Assembly (NCBI RefSeq): GCF_003001695.1
Contig: NZ_PVYX01000001.1
Location: 682,001-746,000, forward strand
From: Flagellimonas meridianipacifica
GTDB lineage: Bacteria; Bacteroidota; Bacteroidia; Flavobacteriales; Flavobacteriaceae
DNA length: 64,000 bases
Direction of reading: 5' to 3'
This document shows, piece by piece, positions 1 through 8,207 of this stretch. The position numbers and the translations under genes are program-made. The notes beneath the pieces are model-generated. The model was not told the DNA's origin, did no database searches, and saw nothing but the letters and a program-made list of their open reading frames with translations. Numbering within the stretch: position 1 is the first letter of the stretch; the number at the start of each line of letters is the position of its first letter.

Positions 1-8
1 AAAGCTAT

Positions 9-98
9 ATGCCGAGTGGTAAAAAGAGAAAAAGACATAAGGTAGCTACTCACAAGCGTAAGAAACGCAGAAGAGCAAACCGACACAAGAAAAAGTAG
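9..98 (+). CDS. Very small basic protein, AURKAIP1/COX24 (bS22-like) ribosomal type
   Basis: The reading frame encodes 29 residues starting ATG-CCG-AGT-GGT. It is almost entirely Lys, Arg and His (MPSGKKRKRHK at the start, RANRHKKK at the end). Proteins of this size and composition, sited just before the RNase G gene, recur in Bacteroidota and resemble the AURKAIP1/COX24-type C-terminal peptide of small ribosomal proteins such as actinobacterial bS22, so a role as an rRNA-bound subunit protein is likely. The assignment rests on composition and recollection of the family, not on a search. The stop codon lies inside the upstream arm of a terminator hairpin, so the gene probably ends a transcription unit that begins left of the window. 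Confidence 0.7.
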   Translation: MPSGKKRKRHKVATHKRKKRRRANRHKKK

Positions 99-116
99 TT
101 GTTGCAACTACTTTTT
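91..116 (+). terminator. Intrinsic terminator after the small basic protein
   Basis: AAAGTAGTTG and CAACTACTTT form a perfect stem with a three-base loop followed by a T run. The stop codon TAG of the small gene is part of the left arm. Confidence 0.8.
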
Positions 117-167
117 CATTTTACATGCATACGTTCTTTGACATAGAGATTCAAAATGAAGAATTTC

Positions 168-240
168 AATCGGTTTAACAAAAAACCGATTCCAAATATT
201 GTTTAATCATTTATTCCAAAAACACTTCACATTGGAATAA
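168..240 (+). promoter_or_regulatory. Two perfect stem-loops in the RNase G leader
   Basis: The first hairpin pairs AATCGGTTT (168-176) with AAACCGATT (183-191). The second pairs TTATTCCAA (211-219) with TTGGAATAA (232-240). Neither is followed by a T run, so they do not look like terminators. They end 16 bases before the GTG start of the RNase G gene. In E. coli the RNase E message is autoregulated through leader hairpins; by analogy these may serve the same purpose, but that is inference. Confidence 0.45.
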
Positions 241-256
241 ATCAAAATCGATTCAT

Positions 257-1804
257 GTGAATAGAGAATTAATCGTTAGATCTAGTTCTGAAGCAGTCGA
301 TTTTGCCTTACTAAAAGATGGAAAACTCATTGAACTTCACAAGGATGAGGACGACAACAACTTTTCCGTTGGGGATATCTTCCTAGCCAAGATAAGAAAG
401 CCCGTTACCGGACTCAATGCGGCCTTTGTCAACGTAGGTTATGAAAAAGATGCCTTTCTGCATTATCATGACCTTGGCCCGCAACTGTCATCCATGCTCA
501 AGTTCATCAAAAAAGTAAGAACAGGGAAGCTTAGAGATTACACCCTGAAAGATTTTCCATTTGAAAAAGATATTGACAAGAATGGCAGCATCAATGATGT
601 AATAAAAGCCAATCAGTCATTGTTGGTACAAATTGTAAAAGAACCCATTTCCACCAAAGGCCCAAGAATCAGCTCTGAACTTTCCATAGCAGGGCGTTAC
701 TTGGTCATGGTTCCTTTTTCTGACCGTGTTTCCGTATCTCAAAAAATAGGAAGCAAAGAAGAAAAGGATAGATTGATACGCTTGGTGAAGAGTATCAAGC
801 CCAAAGGATTTGGCGTTATTATCCGTACCGTTGCAGAAGGCAAAAAAGTTGCTGAACTGGACAAAGATCTTCAGAATCTGCTGACCAAATGGTCGGCAAT
901 GTGCAAAAAACTGCAAAAGGCACCTCATCCTTCCAAAGTTTTGATAGAGCTTAATAGAGCTTCTTCCATACTTCGGGATGTTTTTAATGATTCCTTTACC
1001 GGAATCCATGTGGATGACGAGACTTTATATAATCAAATCAAAGATTATTTGCATGAGATTGCACCCCAAAAAGAATCCATAGTTAAACTATATTCAGGGT
1101 CTGCCCCTATTTTTGAAAAATTCGGAATAGAGCGTCAGATTAAGACTTCTTTTGGCAAAACGGCATCCATGAGCAAAGGAGCCTATTTGGTAATTGAACA
1201 TACCGAAGCACTCCATGTAATTGATGTAAATAGTGGAAACCGTTCGAATAAAGCGAAAAATCAAGAGGATACCGCACTTGAGGTAAACCTTTTGGCCGCT
1301 TCCGAAATTGCAAGGCAATTGCGACTTCGTGACATGGGTGGTATAATCGTGGTAGATTTTATTGATATGACCAAAGGCGATCATAGAAGAAAACTTTTTG
1401 ATCACCTGAGGGACGAGATGAAGGAAGACCGTGCGAAGCACAAAATATTGCCCCCAAGTAAATTTGGTCTCGTTCAAATTACGCGTCAACGTGTTCGCCC
1501 AGAAATGAACATTAAGACCAGTGAAGAGGACCCCAATGTGTCAGGAAAGGAAGTCGAAGCTCCGATTGTGTTGATTGATAAAATCAATGCAGATTTGGAA
1601 CGAATATTAAAAAGCAATAGAAAGCATAAGGATATTGTATTGAACCTACATCCATTTATTGCTGCATATTTGACCAAAGGATTTCCGTCACCACGATTCA
1701 AATGGTGGTTGGACCACAAGAAATGGATTAAGATTCAACCAAGGGATGCCTACACTTATCTAGAATATAGATTCAAAGACAAGGAAGGAAAGACCATCCG
1801 ATAA
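257..1804 (+). CDS. rng: Ribonuclease G/E family endoribonuclease
   Basis: The protein (515 aa) is an Rne/Rng-type endoribonuclease that cleaves single-stranded AU-rich RNA in rRNA processing and mRNA decay in the cytoplasm. It has the usual N-terminus with the S1 RNA-binding region (about residues 38-130, GDIFLAKI, AAFVNVGYEKDAFLH), then the RNase H-like/DNase I-like catalytic core. The metal-binding acidic motifs are visible as VIDVNSG (near 325) and VVDFIDM (near 370). Length fits RNase G rather than RNase E, as there is no long C-terminal scaffold. The start is GTG at 257: the overlapping ATG at 255 runs directly into TGA, so it cannot be used. It follows a terminator and a 138-base leader with two strong hairpins. 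A terminator sits directly after the stop. Confidence 0.95.
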   Translation: MNRELIVRSSSEAVDFALLKDGKLIELHKDEDDNNFSVGDIFLAKIRKPVTGLNAAFVNVGYEKDAFLHYHDLGPQLSSMLKFIKKVRTGKLRDYTLKDFPFEKDIDKNGSINDVIKANQSLLVQIVKEPISTKGPRISSELSIAGRYLVMVPFSDRVSVSQKIGSKEEKDRLIRLVKSIKPKGFGVIIRTVAEGKKVAELDKDLQNLLTKWSAMCKKLQKAPHPSKVLIELNRASSILRDVFNDSFTGIHVDDETLYNQIKDYLHEIAPQKESIVKLYSGSAPIFEKFGIERQIKTSFGKTASMSKGAYLVIEHTEALHVIDVNSGNRSNKAKNQEDTALEVNLLAASEIARQLRLRDMGGIIVVDFIDMTKGDHRRKLFDHLRDEMKEDRAKHKILPPSKFGLVQITRQRVRPEMNIKTSEEDPNVSGKEVEAPIVLIDKINADLERILKSNRKHKDIVLNLHPFIAAYLTKGFPSPRFKWWLDHKKWIKIQPRDAYTYLEYRFKDKEGKTIR

Positions 1805-1808
1805 TATA

Positions 1809-1838
1809 AAGCGACTTCAGCAATGGGGTCGCTTTTTT
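1809..1838 (+). terminator. Intrinsic terminator after rng
   Basis: AAGCGAC pairs with GTCGCTT around a 12-base loop and is followed by six T residues. It separates rng from recX. Confidence 0.75.
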
Positions 1839-1857
1839 GTTTTTGTACTTTTAGCAA

Positions 1858-2331
1858 ATGAGCACATATGTACATTATTCAGTTCAGGAGGCCCAAAAAA
1901 AAATGGAACGTTACTGTGCTTATCAAGAGCGATGCCATAAGGAAGTCGAAAAGAAATTGAGGGAAATGCGTATGATTCCTGAAGCTATTGATAGTATAAT
2001 GGGCCACCTCATCCAAGAGAACTATTTGAACGAAGAACGTTTCGCAAGAAGCTTTGCCCGGGGGAAGTTCAACATAAAAAAATGGGGCAGAAACCGAATC
2101 AAAAATGAATTAAAACAACGGGATATTTCAAAGTTCAATATTCAACTTGCACTTACTGAAATTGACTATCAGGACTATCTTCAAACTCTTGACGTTTTGG
2201 CTAAAAAAAAATTGGCACAACTCACCGAACCCAACCTATTCAAAAAAAGAAAAAAATTATCCGATTACTTGCTTTATAGAGGTTGGGAAAGCCCATTGGT
2301 TTATGAAAAAGTTATGGAACTCACCAAGTGA
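1858..2331 (+). CDS. recX: Regulatory protein RecX
   Basis: The protein (157 aa) matches RecX, a small helical protein that binds RecA filaments and inhibits RecA activity. The three-helix tandem repeats are recognisable: CAYQERCHKEVEKKL, then LIQENYLNEERFARSFARG, then WGRNRIKNEL. These motifs (YLNEERFA, KxGxxRIxxEL) are diagnostic. The gene is not next to recA here, which is common in Bacteroidota. The sequence TACTTTTAGCAA sits directly before the ATG and resembles a -7 element, so the message may have little or no leader. It converges with the cupin gene, with only three bases between the two stops. Confidence 0.92.
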   Translation: MSTYVHYSVQEAQKKMERYCAYQERCHKEVEKKLREMRMIPEAIDSIMGHLIQENYLNEERFARSFARGKFNIKKWGRNRIKNELKQRDISKFNIQLALTEIDYQDYLQTLDVLAKKKLAQLTEPNLFKKRKKLSDYLLYRGWESPLVYEKVMELTK

Positions 2332-2334
2332 CCA

Positions 2335-3204
2335 CTACTTTTGAATAGCTATGAGTTCTGTCCGTCTTATAGCTTCTTCATTTTTCCAATCTATCCATTT
2401 TTGACCTTTCCATCTTCGCATCATATTATCAAAATGGCGCATAAAGAAAATATTGTATAACGCTTTACCAAAATTCTTGGGCTTACGGGCTATGGCCCTA
2501 AGACTCATGGAAAATCCTGGGCTAATGTATTTCATATGGTGCCAATACCCTTCTGGAATGTACAACACGTTTCCATGCTCCAAATGTGCAATGTGTCCCT
2601 TTGCATTTTTAAGTGCGGGCCATTTGTCCAAATCCGGGTTGGCAAAATCAATATCTTCCCGCGTAATTAAAGAATGAGGGATTTTATATAAAAACTTGGT
2701 TTCTGATTGCGGAAATAGGATACATTGCTTTTTTCCTTCAAAATGAAAATGAAAGATGTTGGCCAAATCAATATCGTAGTGCATAAAAGTATGCGAGTCA
2801 CTACCTCCAAAAAACAACATAGGAAGTCCTTTCATCAACCGAAGTCCAAAGTCTGGATATTTAAAGTCTTTTTGAAGCTGAGGAATCTCTTTGATAACAT
2901 TCCAGAGAAAAATGCGATATTTTGTAGGTTCGCTTTTAAGAAGACGGATATAATCTTTCATCTTCATCTTGGCATGGGGCTCGTTGAATCCCTCATCATG
3001 CTTCACTGGTCTATCATCATAAAGAGGCACTTCCTTTTCACCAGCAATCTGCGACATATAATCCAAACTCCATTTAGAATAAGCCGGCCAATCCTCGATG
3101 AAGTTTTCGATGACTACTGGCTTCTGGGGCCTAAAGTACTTTTGAAGAAACTCTTTCTTAGAAAGTGTCTTTTCTCGAGGAATTTGTTCAAGGTTAAGTT
3201 CCAA
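2335..3204 (-). CDS. Cupin-like (Cupin_8/JmjC-fold) 2-oxoglutarate/Fe(II)-type protein
   Basis: The protein (289 aa) belongs to the Cupin_8/JmjC-like family, whose members bind Fe(II) and usually 2-oxoglutarate to hydroxylate a protein or small molecule. Visible motifs are PVVIENFIEDWPA near the N-terminus, the metal site HYDIDLANIFHFHFEGKK (HxD, near residues 142-160) and the distal histidine region IPEGYWHHM (near 218-226). The substrate cannot be told from the sequence. No in-frame ATG exists upstream, so the start is TTG at 3204. A TAATTTTG -7 element lies about 23 bases upstream. The gene stands alone between recX and bioB. Confidence 0.85.
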   Translation of the reverse strand: MELNLEQIPREKTLSKKEFLQKYFRPQKPVVIENFIEDWPAYSKWSLDYMSQIAGEKEVPLYDDRPVKHDEGFNEPHAKMKMKDYIRLLKSEPTKYRIFLWNVIKEIPQLQKDFKYPDFGLRLMKGLPMLFFGGSDSHTFMHYDIDLANIFHFHFEGKKQCILFPQSETKFLYKIPHSLITREDIDFANPDLDKWPALKNAKGHIAHLEHGNVLYIPEGYWHHMKYISPGFSMSLRAIARKPKNFGKALYNIFFMRHFDNMMRRWKGQKWIDWKNEEAIRRTELIAIQK

Positions 3205-3226
3205 TATTTCAACGAGTTTGAAACTA

Positions 3227-3234
3227 CAAAATTA
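3227..3234 (-). promoter_or_regulatory. Putative -7 promoter element for the cupin gene
   Basis: Read on the minus strand the bases are TAATTTTG, matching the Bacteroidota TAnnTTTG -7 consensus, 22 bases before the TTG start. No convincing -33 TTTG was found. Confidence 0.4.
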
Positions 3235-3264
3235 CTAAAAGGTTTTTAAACCCTTTCTATGACT

Positions 3265-4365
3265 CTATTCCTTGGTCGCTAACTTTGACTTTTCTTTAGC
3301 CAATTCGTTTCGTTCAATCGTGTGGTCAGGACGCGTCCATCTGGGCTTCTCTCCCAAGGATTGATATTCTGAATCTTTGGCTTCTACCGTTTTGGGCTGA
3401 GAAATCTTTATGAATGGTTTTTGTGGATTCAATCCCAACGTTTTAAACATTTCCATGTCCTCGTTTACATCGGGATTTGGTGTGGTCAACAGCTTGTCTC
3501 CAGCAAAAATGGAGTTCGCCCCAGCAAAAAAGCACATGGCCTGGCCTTCTCTACTCATTTCTGTACGCCCTGCGGAGAGTCTTACTTGAGTCTCTGGCAT
3601 CACAATTCGAGTGGTGGCAACCATACGTATCATTTCCCAAATTTCAACTGGTTTTTCGTCCTCCATAGGAGTTCCTTCAACCGCTACCAATGCATTAATG
3701 GGAACGGATTCCGGTTGGGGACTCAAAGTGGATAGTGCTACTAACATTCCAGCTCTATCCTCGGTAGATTCTCCCATACCGATAATACCGCCACTACAGA
3801 CAGTCACATTGGTTTTTCTCACATTTTCAATGGTTTCCAAACGATCCTCATACCCTCTGGTTGAAATCACCTCCTTGTAATATTCCTCAGAGGTATCTAG
3901 ATTATGGTTGTATGCGTATAGTCCTGCCTCCGCGAGTCGTTTTGCTTGGTTCTCGGTAACCATGCCCAACGTACAGCATACCTCCATATCCAATTTATTG
4001 ATGGTACGTACCATCTCCAATACTTGGTCAAATTCGGGTCCATCTTTTACATTACGCCATGCGGCACCCATACACACCCTGGAACTTCCCGAAGACTTCG
4101 CTCTTAAGGCTTGTGCTTTTACCTGCTGAACGGACATCAAATCATTCCCTTCAATATCCGTGTGGTATCTTGCAGCTTGCGGGCAGTAGCCGCAATCTTC
4201 CGGACAGCCTCCGGTTTTAATGGATAACAAAGTAGATACTTGAACTGTATTGGGGTCATGAAATTTGCGATGCACCGTTGCCGCTTCATATAATAACTCC
4301 ATTAACGGTTTGTTGTAAATTTCTAAGATTTCTTCTTTGGTCCAGTTGTTTCTTATTACACTCAT
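3265..4365 (-). CDS. bioB: Biotin synthase
   Basis: BioB is a radical-SAM enzyme that inserts sulfur into dethiobiotin, the last step of biotin synthesis. The radical-SAM cysteines are C54, C58 and C61 in GGCPEDCGYCPQ. Other hallmarks are VCMGAAWR, CCTLGM, YNHNLDTS, CSGGIIGMGES and RLSAGR, which carries the arginine that ligates the auxiliary [2Fe-2S] cluster. The protein is about 366 aa with a C-terminal tail typical of Bacteroidota. I chose the ATG at 4365: the frame stays open to an upstream TTG at 4386, but that overlaps a TATTTTTG promoter box and the extra seven residues are not typical. The other biotin genes (bioA, bioD, bioF) lie 4-9 kb further right on the same strand, separated by unrelated genes, so bioB has its own promoter. 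Confidence 0.97.
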   Translation of the reverse strand: MSVIRNNWTKEEILEIYNKPLMELLYEAATVHRKFHDPNTVQVSTLLSIKTGGCPEDCGYCPQAARYHTDIEGNDLMSVQQVKAQALRAKSSGSSRVCMGAAWRNVKDGPEFDQVLEMVRTINKLDMEVCCTLGMVTENQAKRLAEAGLYAYNHNLDTSEEYYKEVISTRGYEDRLETIENVRKTNVTVCSGGIIGMGESTEDRAGMLVALSTLSPQPESVPINALVAVEGTPMEDEKPVEIWEMIRMVATTRIVMPETQVRLSAGRTEMSREGQAMCFFAGANSIFAGDKLLTTPNPDVNEDMEMFKTLGLNPQKPFIKISQPKTVEAKDSEYQSLGEKPRWTRPDHTIERNELAKEKSKLATKE

Positions 4366-4383
4366 ATTTCTCGGATGTGGAGA

Positions 4384-4391
4384 CAAAAATA
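4384..4391 (-). promoter_or_regulatory. Putative -7 promoter element for bioB
   Basis: On the minus strand this reads TATTTTTG, a perfect TAnnTTTG match, 18 bases before the chosen bioB ATG. TTGG lies about 16-19 bases further upstream and could be the -33 element. Confidence 0.5.
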
Positions 4392-4487
4392 GGTCTTATT
4401 CTTAAACCAAGATAAGACAGATGTCATGAAAAGAAAAAGGCCCATAGTTAAAACTACAAGCCCTCTTCCTATTAAACCAACTAAATT

Positions 4488-5915
4488 CTACGTTTTATCC
4501 TTTTCCGAGGATTTATCGGTTTCCTCAGTCCCGGATGGATTTTCTAAATCCTTTCCTTTCAAATATTCTGGTAATTGCATTCCTGCCATGTTGAACATTT
4601 CTTGTAGAGGTGGTACGGATTTATACATTCCTGATATGAAGTTTGCAGTGGAGTTTTTTCCATCCTCACTTTTGGAACCAGAATCCCATACCGTTACTTT
4701 ATCAATTTTGATATTTTTAATGGCCTCAGCCTGTTTTTCTACCAGCTCCGGAAGCTTATCGGCAATCAATAAGAGCACAGCATCTTTGGGGTCATTCCCA
4801 GCAGCTTTTACGATTTGGTCAAGACCCTCTGCCTGTTTGGTCAAAACTTCAAAGATTCCCTTGGCCTCTGCTTCAGCTTTGAAGAGAATAGCATCTGCTT
4901 CACCTTTGGCTCTTCTACGAATCATTTCGGCTTCTGCTTCTGCTTCAATCTCCACTTTTTGTTTGTCTATTTCCGCAGGAACTACAATATCTGCCATTTG
5001 CGAACTTCTTTCACGTTCAGCACGGGCCATCTCTGCATCTTTTTCAGCCGCATAGGACTCTTCCAAAGCTTTTGCGGCTTGTACTTTTTCTGCAGCAGCA
5101 GCTGTACGCTCTGCCTCTGCTTCCCGTTGTCTACGCAATGAATCTGAGTTGGCTACATCTATCTTTGCAACGTTCTCTCCTTCAACCGCTTTTGCATTAG
5201 CTGCAGCAACCTGAGTTCTTTCATCTTGCAAAGCATTGGCCTCACCAATGGAACCGTCCCTGTTTTTTTCCGCAACGGACTTTCTGGCCGCATTTATCGC
5301 ATGGGCAGCAGCCTCCTTACCCAATGCTTCAATATAACCGGACTCGTCCACGATGTCCGTGATGTTTACGTTGATAAGCTTAAGACCTACTTTTTTCAGC
5401 TCAGACTCTACACTTTGCGAAATGTTGGTCAAAAACTTATCTCTATCCGAGTTAATTTCCTCAATATCCATGGAAGCCACAACGAGACGTAACTGACCAA
5501 AAATGATTTCCTTGGCCAATTCCTGTACCTCGGTCATTCCCAAACCTAGGAGTCTTTCAGCAGCATTTTGCATTACTCCAGGTTCTGTGGAAATACCAAT
5601 GGTAAAACGAGAAGGAACATTTACTCGAATATTCTGTCTACTTAAAGCATTGGTCAAATCAACTTCGATTGAGATCGGGGTAAGATCTAGGAACTCGTAA
5701 TCCTGGATAACGGGCCAAATAAATGCGGCTCCTCCATGAATACATTTGGCTGAATTACCAGAACCTACTTTTCCATAGACCACCAAAATCCTATCTGAAG
5801 GACATCTCTTATACCGTCGGATAAACGAGATGATTATGATGAAGAAAAAGAGGATGGCAAAGCCAATGGCGAGAAGGGAGGCCCCTCCACCTAATTGTAA
5901 GGGTAGTATTAGCAT
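4488..5915 (-). CDS. Flotillin family (SPFH/band 7) membrane protein
   Basis: The protein (475 aa) has an N-terminal membrane segment (about residues 12-32), an SPFH/band-7 domain (about 40-230) and a long Ala/Glu-rich helical flotillin region with the repeats typical of FloT/YqiK (EAEAEAEMIRRRAKGEADA). Flotillins scaffold ordered membrane microdomains. It is preceded by an NfeD-like OB-fold membrane protein, with only four bases between them. The FloT-NfeD (YuaG-YuaF) pairing is widespread, so the two very likely form an operon. The C-terminal tail is charged and probably disordered. The pair is inserted between bioB and the biotin-locus ketosynthase but has no evident link to biotin. Confidence 0.92.
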   Translation of the reverse strand: MLILPLQLGGGASLLAIGFAILFFFIIIISFIRRYKRCPSDRILVVYGKVGSGNSAKCIHGGAAFIWPVIQDYEFLDLTPISIEVDLTNALSRQNIRVNVPSRFTIGISTEPGVMQNAAERLLGLGMTEVQELAKEIIFGQLRLVVASMDIEEINSDRDKFLTNISQSVESELKKVGLKLINVNITDIVDESGYIEALGKEAAAHAINAARKSVAEKNRDGSIGEANALQDERTQVAAANAKAVEGENVAKIDVANSDSLRRQREAEAERTAAAAEKVQAAKALEESYAAEKDAEMARAERERSSQMADIVVPAEIDKQKVEIEAEAEAEMIRRRAKGEADAILFKAEAEAKGIFEVLTKQAEGLDQIVKAAGNDPKDAVLLLIADKLPELVEKQAEAIKNIKIDKVTVWDSGSKSEDGKNSTANFISGMYKSVPPLQEMFNMAGMQLPEYLKGKDLENPSGTEETDKSSEKDKT

Positions 5916-5919
5916 ATGG

Positions 5920-6498
5920 TCAATTATTTAAGAGTTTAACAATTACTATTCCGTTATCGGTAACCTCCTTTACCTTAATGACGTTACCTTGTTTTAAATC
6001 GATTTCTTCGTCCGTTAGGGCTTCCAATTCCCTTAAAGTCCCCTGAACGTTCACACTTACTTTCCCTATACTGGACCGATTGGCGCCTATGGTCAAGTAT
6101 ACTTCACCAATTTGCCCCATGGCATTCTTCAATTTTAGCGTACCACTACTTTGAAGTTTTGCCAAGTAATAGAACAAGGAGGCCATAGCGAACATCATCA
6201 AGAGTCCACAGGTAACTGAAACCAATATGGTCGCTCCAGTGGAAAGTCCATTGTCCATACAGGCAATTCCAGACCAACCGAATATGGTGAAGAATCCAAT
6301 AAGATTTTTGAAAGAAAGAAATTGGAAGCCAATTCCGGTGTCCCCATCAATGTCCATATCCACATCACCGCTAACATCTTCGACATCACCACCTACAAAT
6401 GTCATGACCATGAGAACAGTAAATATTATGGAGCCTACAATGGCTACTATCCAATAAACTTTTTCAAAAAGAGTGAGTGCTGAAAACCAGTCTTCCAT
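5920..6498 (-). CDS. NfeD/YuaF-like membrane protein with OB-fold, flotillin partner
   Basis: The protein (192 aa) has a first hydrophobic segment (about residues 14-34), then further membrane segments near 60-80 and 88-115, and a soluble C-terminal domain (about 120-190) of alternating beta strands (GQIGEVYLTIGA, GKVSVNVQG, GNVIKVKEV, GIVIVKLL) typical of the NfeD OB-fold. An acidic Asp-rich loop (VEDVSGDVDMDIDGD) lies between the first two segments. In other bacteria this protein type works with flotillin in membrane organisation. It is the upstream gene of a two-gene minus-strand operon with the flotillin. Confidence 0.82.
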   Translation of the reverse strand: MEDWFSALTLFEKVYWIVAIVGSIIFTVLMVMTFVGGDVEDVSGDVDMDIDGDTGIGFQFLSFKNLIGFFTIFGWSGIACMDNGLSTGATILVSVTCGLLMMFAMASLFYYLAKLQSSGTLKLKNAMGQIGEVYLTIGANRSSIGKVSVNVQGTLRELEALTDEEIDLKQGNVIKVKEVTDNGIVIVKLLNN

Positions 6499-6562
6499 AG
6501 TTTAAAGTGTTAGGTTATTGTTTAGGTATTAAGATAAGGTTTTACCATAAACCTTTTCTACA

Positions 6563-7738
6563 TTATTTGGAAAGAAGTACGGACACTGCATTGCCCCCAA
6601 AACCAACCGCATTTACCATGATTTTCTCAATGGATTTTGACGGAGTCTCTTGTTGCGTAAAAGGGACTTGTAAATATTCTTGGTGTTGAAGCATCAGTAT
6701 GGCCATTTCCACACTGAGCATTCCCGAAGCTCCGAAAGTATGTCCTACTTTCCACTTATTGGTAGTCAAAAAAGGTGTTTTGTTACAAAAAACCTTTCGG
6801 ATGGCATTATATTCTGATAAATCGCCTTTTACGGTGCCTGGAGCATGTAGCACTATAACATCTACTTCCTCAGGTGATATCCCGTTCAAAGCCATCTCCA
6901 TGGAATCCTGAAAACACTGAGCATCCGTAGAAATGGAAACATTGTGTGTCAAAGGTTCTGTAGCATATCCTACTCCTTCAATTTTTGCCAAACGATTTGT
7001 TTGTAGTCCTTCTTCCAAACAGGCCATGGATGAGCCTTCTCCCAATACCATGGAATTTGTTTTCTTTTCCAAATCCAACGCGAGACAGGGGTATGGTGCT
7101 TCCAGTCTTGAATAAATTTTTAGCGCTTGTATTTGCGCAATGGTAAATGGTGTAAGCGGAGCTTCGCTGCCTCCTACCAAAAACCTATTTGACATTCCAC
7201 TCTGAATCCAAGCCACTCCATTTAACAAGGCATGAAGCGCTGTGGAACAGGTTATGGAATGTGATATGGTTGGCCCATTGGACTTAAGATCGTGCGCGAC
7301 CCATGATGAGATGTTTCCCAATGTCGTTGTCGGTGAAGCCAATGTGGAAACATTTCCTTTTTTTAAAAATTCTTGGTGATAGTTTTCAAAAAGTGATGTG
7401 GCGCCGCGTGAAGAACCAATATTTACCCCAAAATTTGTTTTTTCATTCCAACCCGCCTCTCCAATAGCTTGTCTAGCTGTTTTAACAGCAAACAAAACCG
7501 AATCATCCAACTCGTGATATTTGGTGTCCGAATTCCGTAGGCCATCTATTTCTCTCTTTTGATTTTTCGTAAGCCCTGATACCCACACACTTTTCCCGTT
7601 TACGTTTTTTGGGGTAAATCCATGGGTCATTTTTTGATAAGAATCCCATACTTCTGAAGTACTACTTCCCAAAGAAGAGATTGATGAAAGAGCTGTAATG
7701 GAAATTGGTTTCTTCAACACTGAATCTAATTCGGGCAA
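6563..7738 (-). CDS. Beta-ketoacyl synthase family protein of the biotin locus
   Basis: The protein (about 391 aa) is a KAS I/II-type thiolase-fold condensing enzyme. The triad is intact: Cys164 in the SITCSTALHA elbow, His298 in LHAPGT and His333 in KWKVGHTFGASG. Sequence is more divergent than a housekeeping FabF, and the position between bioB and bioA suggests it builds or elongates the pimeloyl moiety of biotin. From memory a KAS gene is often found among flavobacterial bio genes, but I know of no settled function. The longest frame begins with TTG at 7738; GTG at 7720 or TTG at 7717 would give a more usual N-terminus (LKKPISITALSS), so the start is unsettled by 6-7 residues. It diverges from the Coa1-like gene with about 45 bases between starts. 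Confidence 0.85.
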   Translation of the reverse strand: MPELDSVLKKPISITALSSISSLGSSTSEVWDSYQKMTHGFTPKNVNGKSVWVSGLTKNQKREIDGLRNSDTKYHELDDSVLFAVKTARQAIGEAGWNEKTNFGVNIGSSRGATSLFENYHQEFLKKGNVSTLASPTTTLGNISSWVAHDLKSNGPTISHSITCSTALHALLNGVAWIQSGMSNRFLVGGSEAPLTPFTIAQIQALKIYSRLEAPYPCLALDLEKKTNSMVLGEGSSMACLEEGLQTNRLAKIEGVGYATEPLTHNVSISTDAQCFQDSMEMALNGISPEEVDVIVLHAPGTVKGDLSEYNAIRKVFCNKTPFLTTNKWKVGHTFGASGMLSVEMAILMLQHQEYLQVPFTQQETPSKSIEKIMVNAVGFGGNAVSVLLSK

Positions 7739-7782
7739 AAATAAAAGTTCTTATCTTCATAAAACAGATAAACTTGATAACA

Positions 7783-8196
7783 ATGGACAACGAACTGGTA
7801 CCCCAACCCAACTGGTGGAAAAGAAATTGGAAATGGGTCGTACCAGTAGGAGGTTGCCTCACCCTTATCATTATCTGTATTGTGTTCTTTGCCTCACTCT
7901 TTTTTGGTGTGACCAAAATGATGGAAGATTCACAACCCTATGAATATGCCTTTGAGTTAATAAACAATGATGAACAGTTAACTGATGTGTTGGGTACGCC
8001 TATCGAAAAAGTGGGTATGGTTCAAGGCAATATCAGTTGGAAGAATGGAAAAAAAGAGGCACAAATGGTCATTCCCATAGAAGGTTCGAAGGATTCCGGT
8101 ACGCTTTATATTGATGCTTATGGTGAAGGCGACACATGGAATTATAGGGAAATACGTGTTGAAATAAGCGATGCCTCAGTGAACCTTTTAGACTAA
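7783..8196 (+). CDS. Coa1 (cytochrome c oxidase assembly factor 1)-like membrane protein
   Basis: The protein (137 aa) starts at the ATG at 7783; the frame extends upstream into the promoter region of the divergent ketosynthase gene, where no start is plausible. It has PNWWKRNWKWVVPVGGC followed by a single strong membrane segment (about residues 20-42) and a small soluble domain ending in short beta strands (GNISWKNGK, GTLYIDAYGEGDTWNY). That layout matches the bacterial Coa1/Tim21-superfamily proteins annotated in many Bacteroidota. In mitochondria Coa1 helps assemble cytochrome oxidase; the bacterial role is not established. Its nearest neighbours are biotin genes on the other strand. Confidence 0.75.
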   Translation: MDNELVPQPNWWKRNWKWVVPVGGCLTLIIICIVFFASLFFGVTKMMEDSQPYEYAFELINNDEQLTDVLGTPIEKVGMVQGNISWKNGKKEAQMVIPIEGSKDSGTLYIDAYGEGDTWNYREIRVEISDASVNLLD

Positions 8197-8207
8197 TTTT
8201 CTACTTC

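Noticed and set aside
4426..5055. Long + strand frame inside the flotillin gene.
   Set aside because: It is the antisense shadow of an Ala/Glu-rich coding region; its Ser/Ala-rich translation matches no family and the minus-strand protein is unambiguous.
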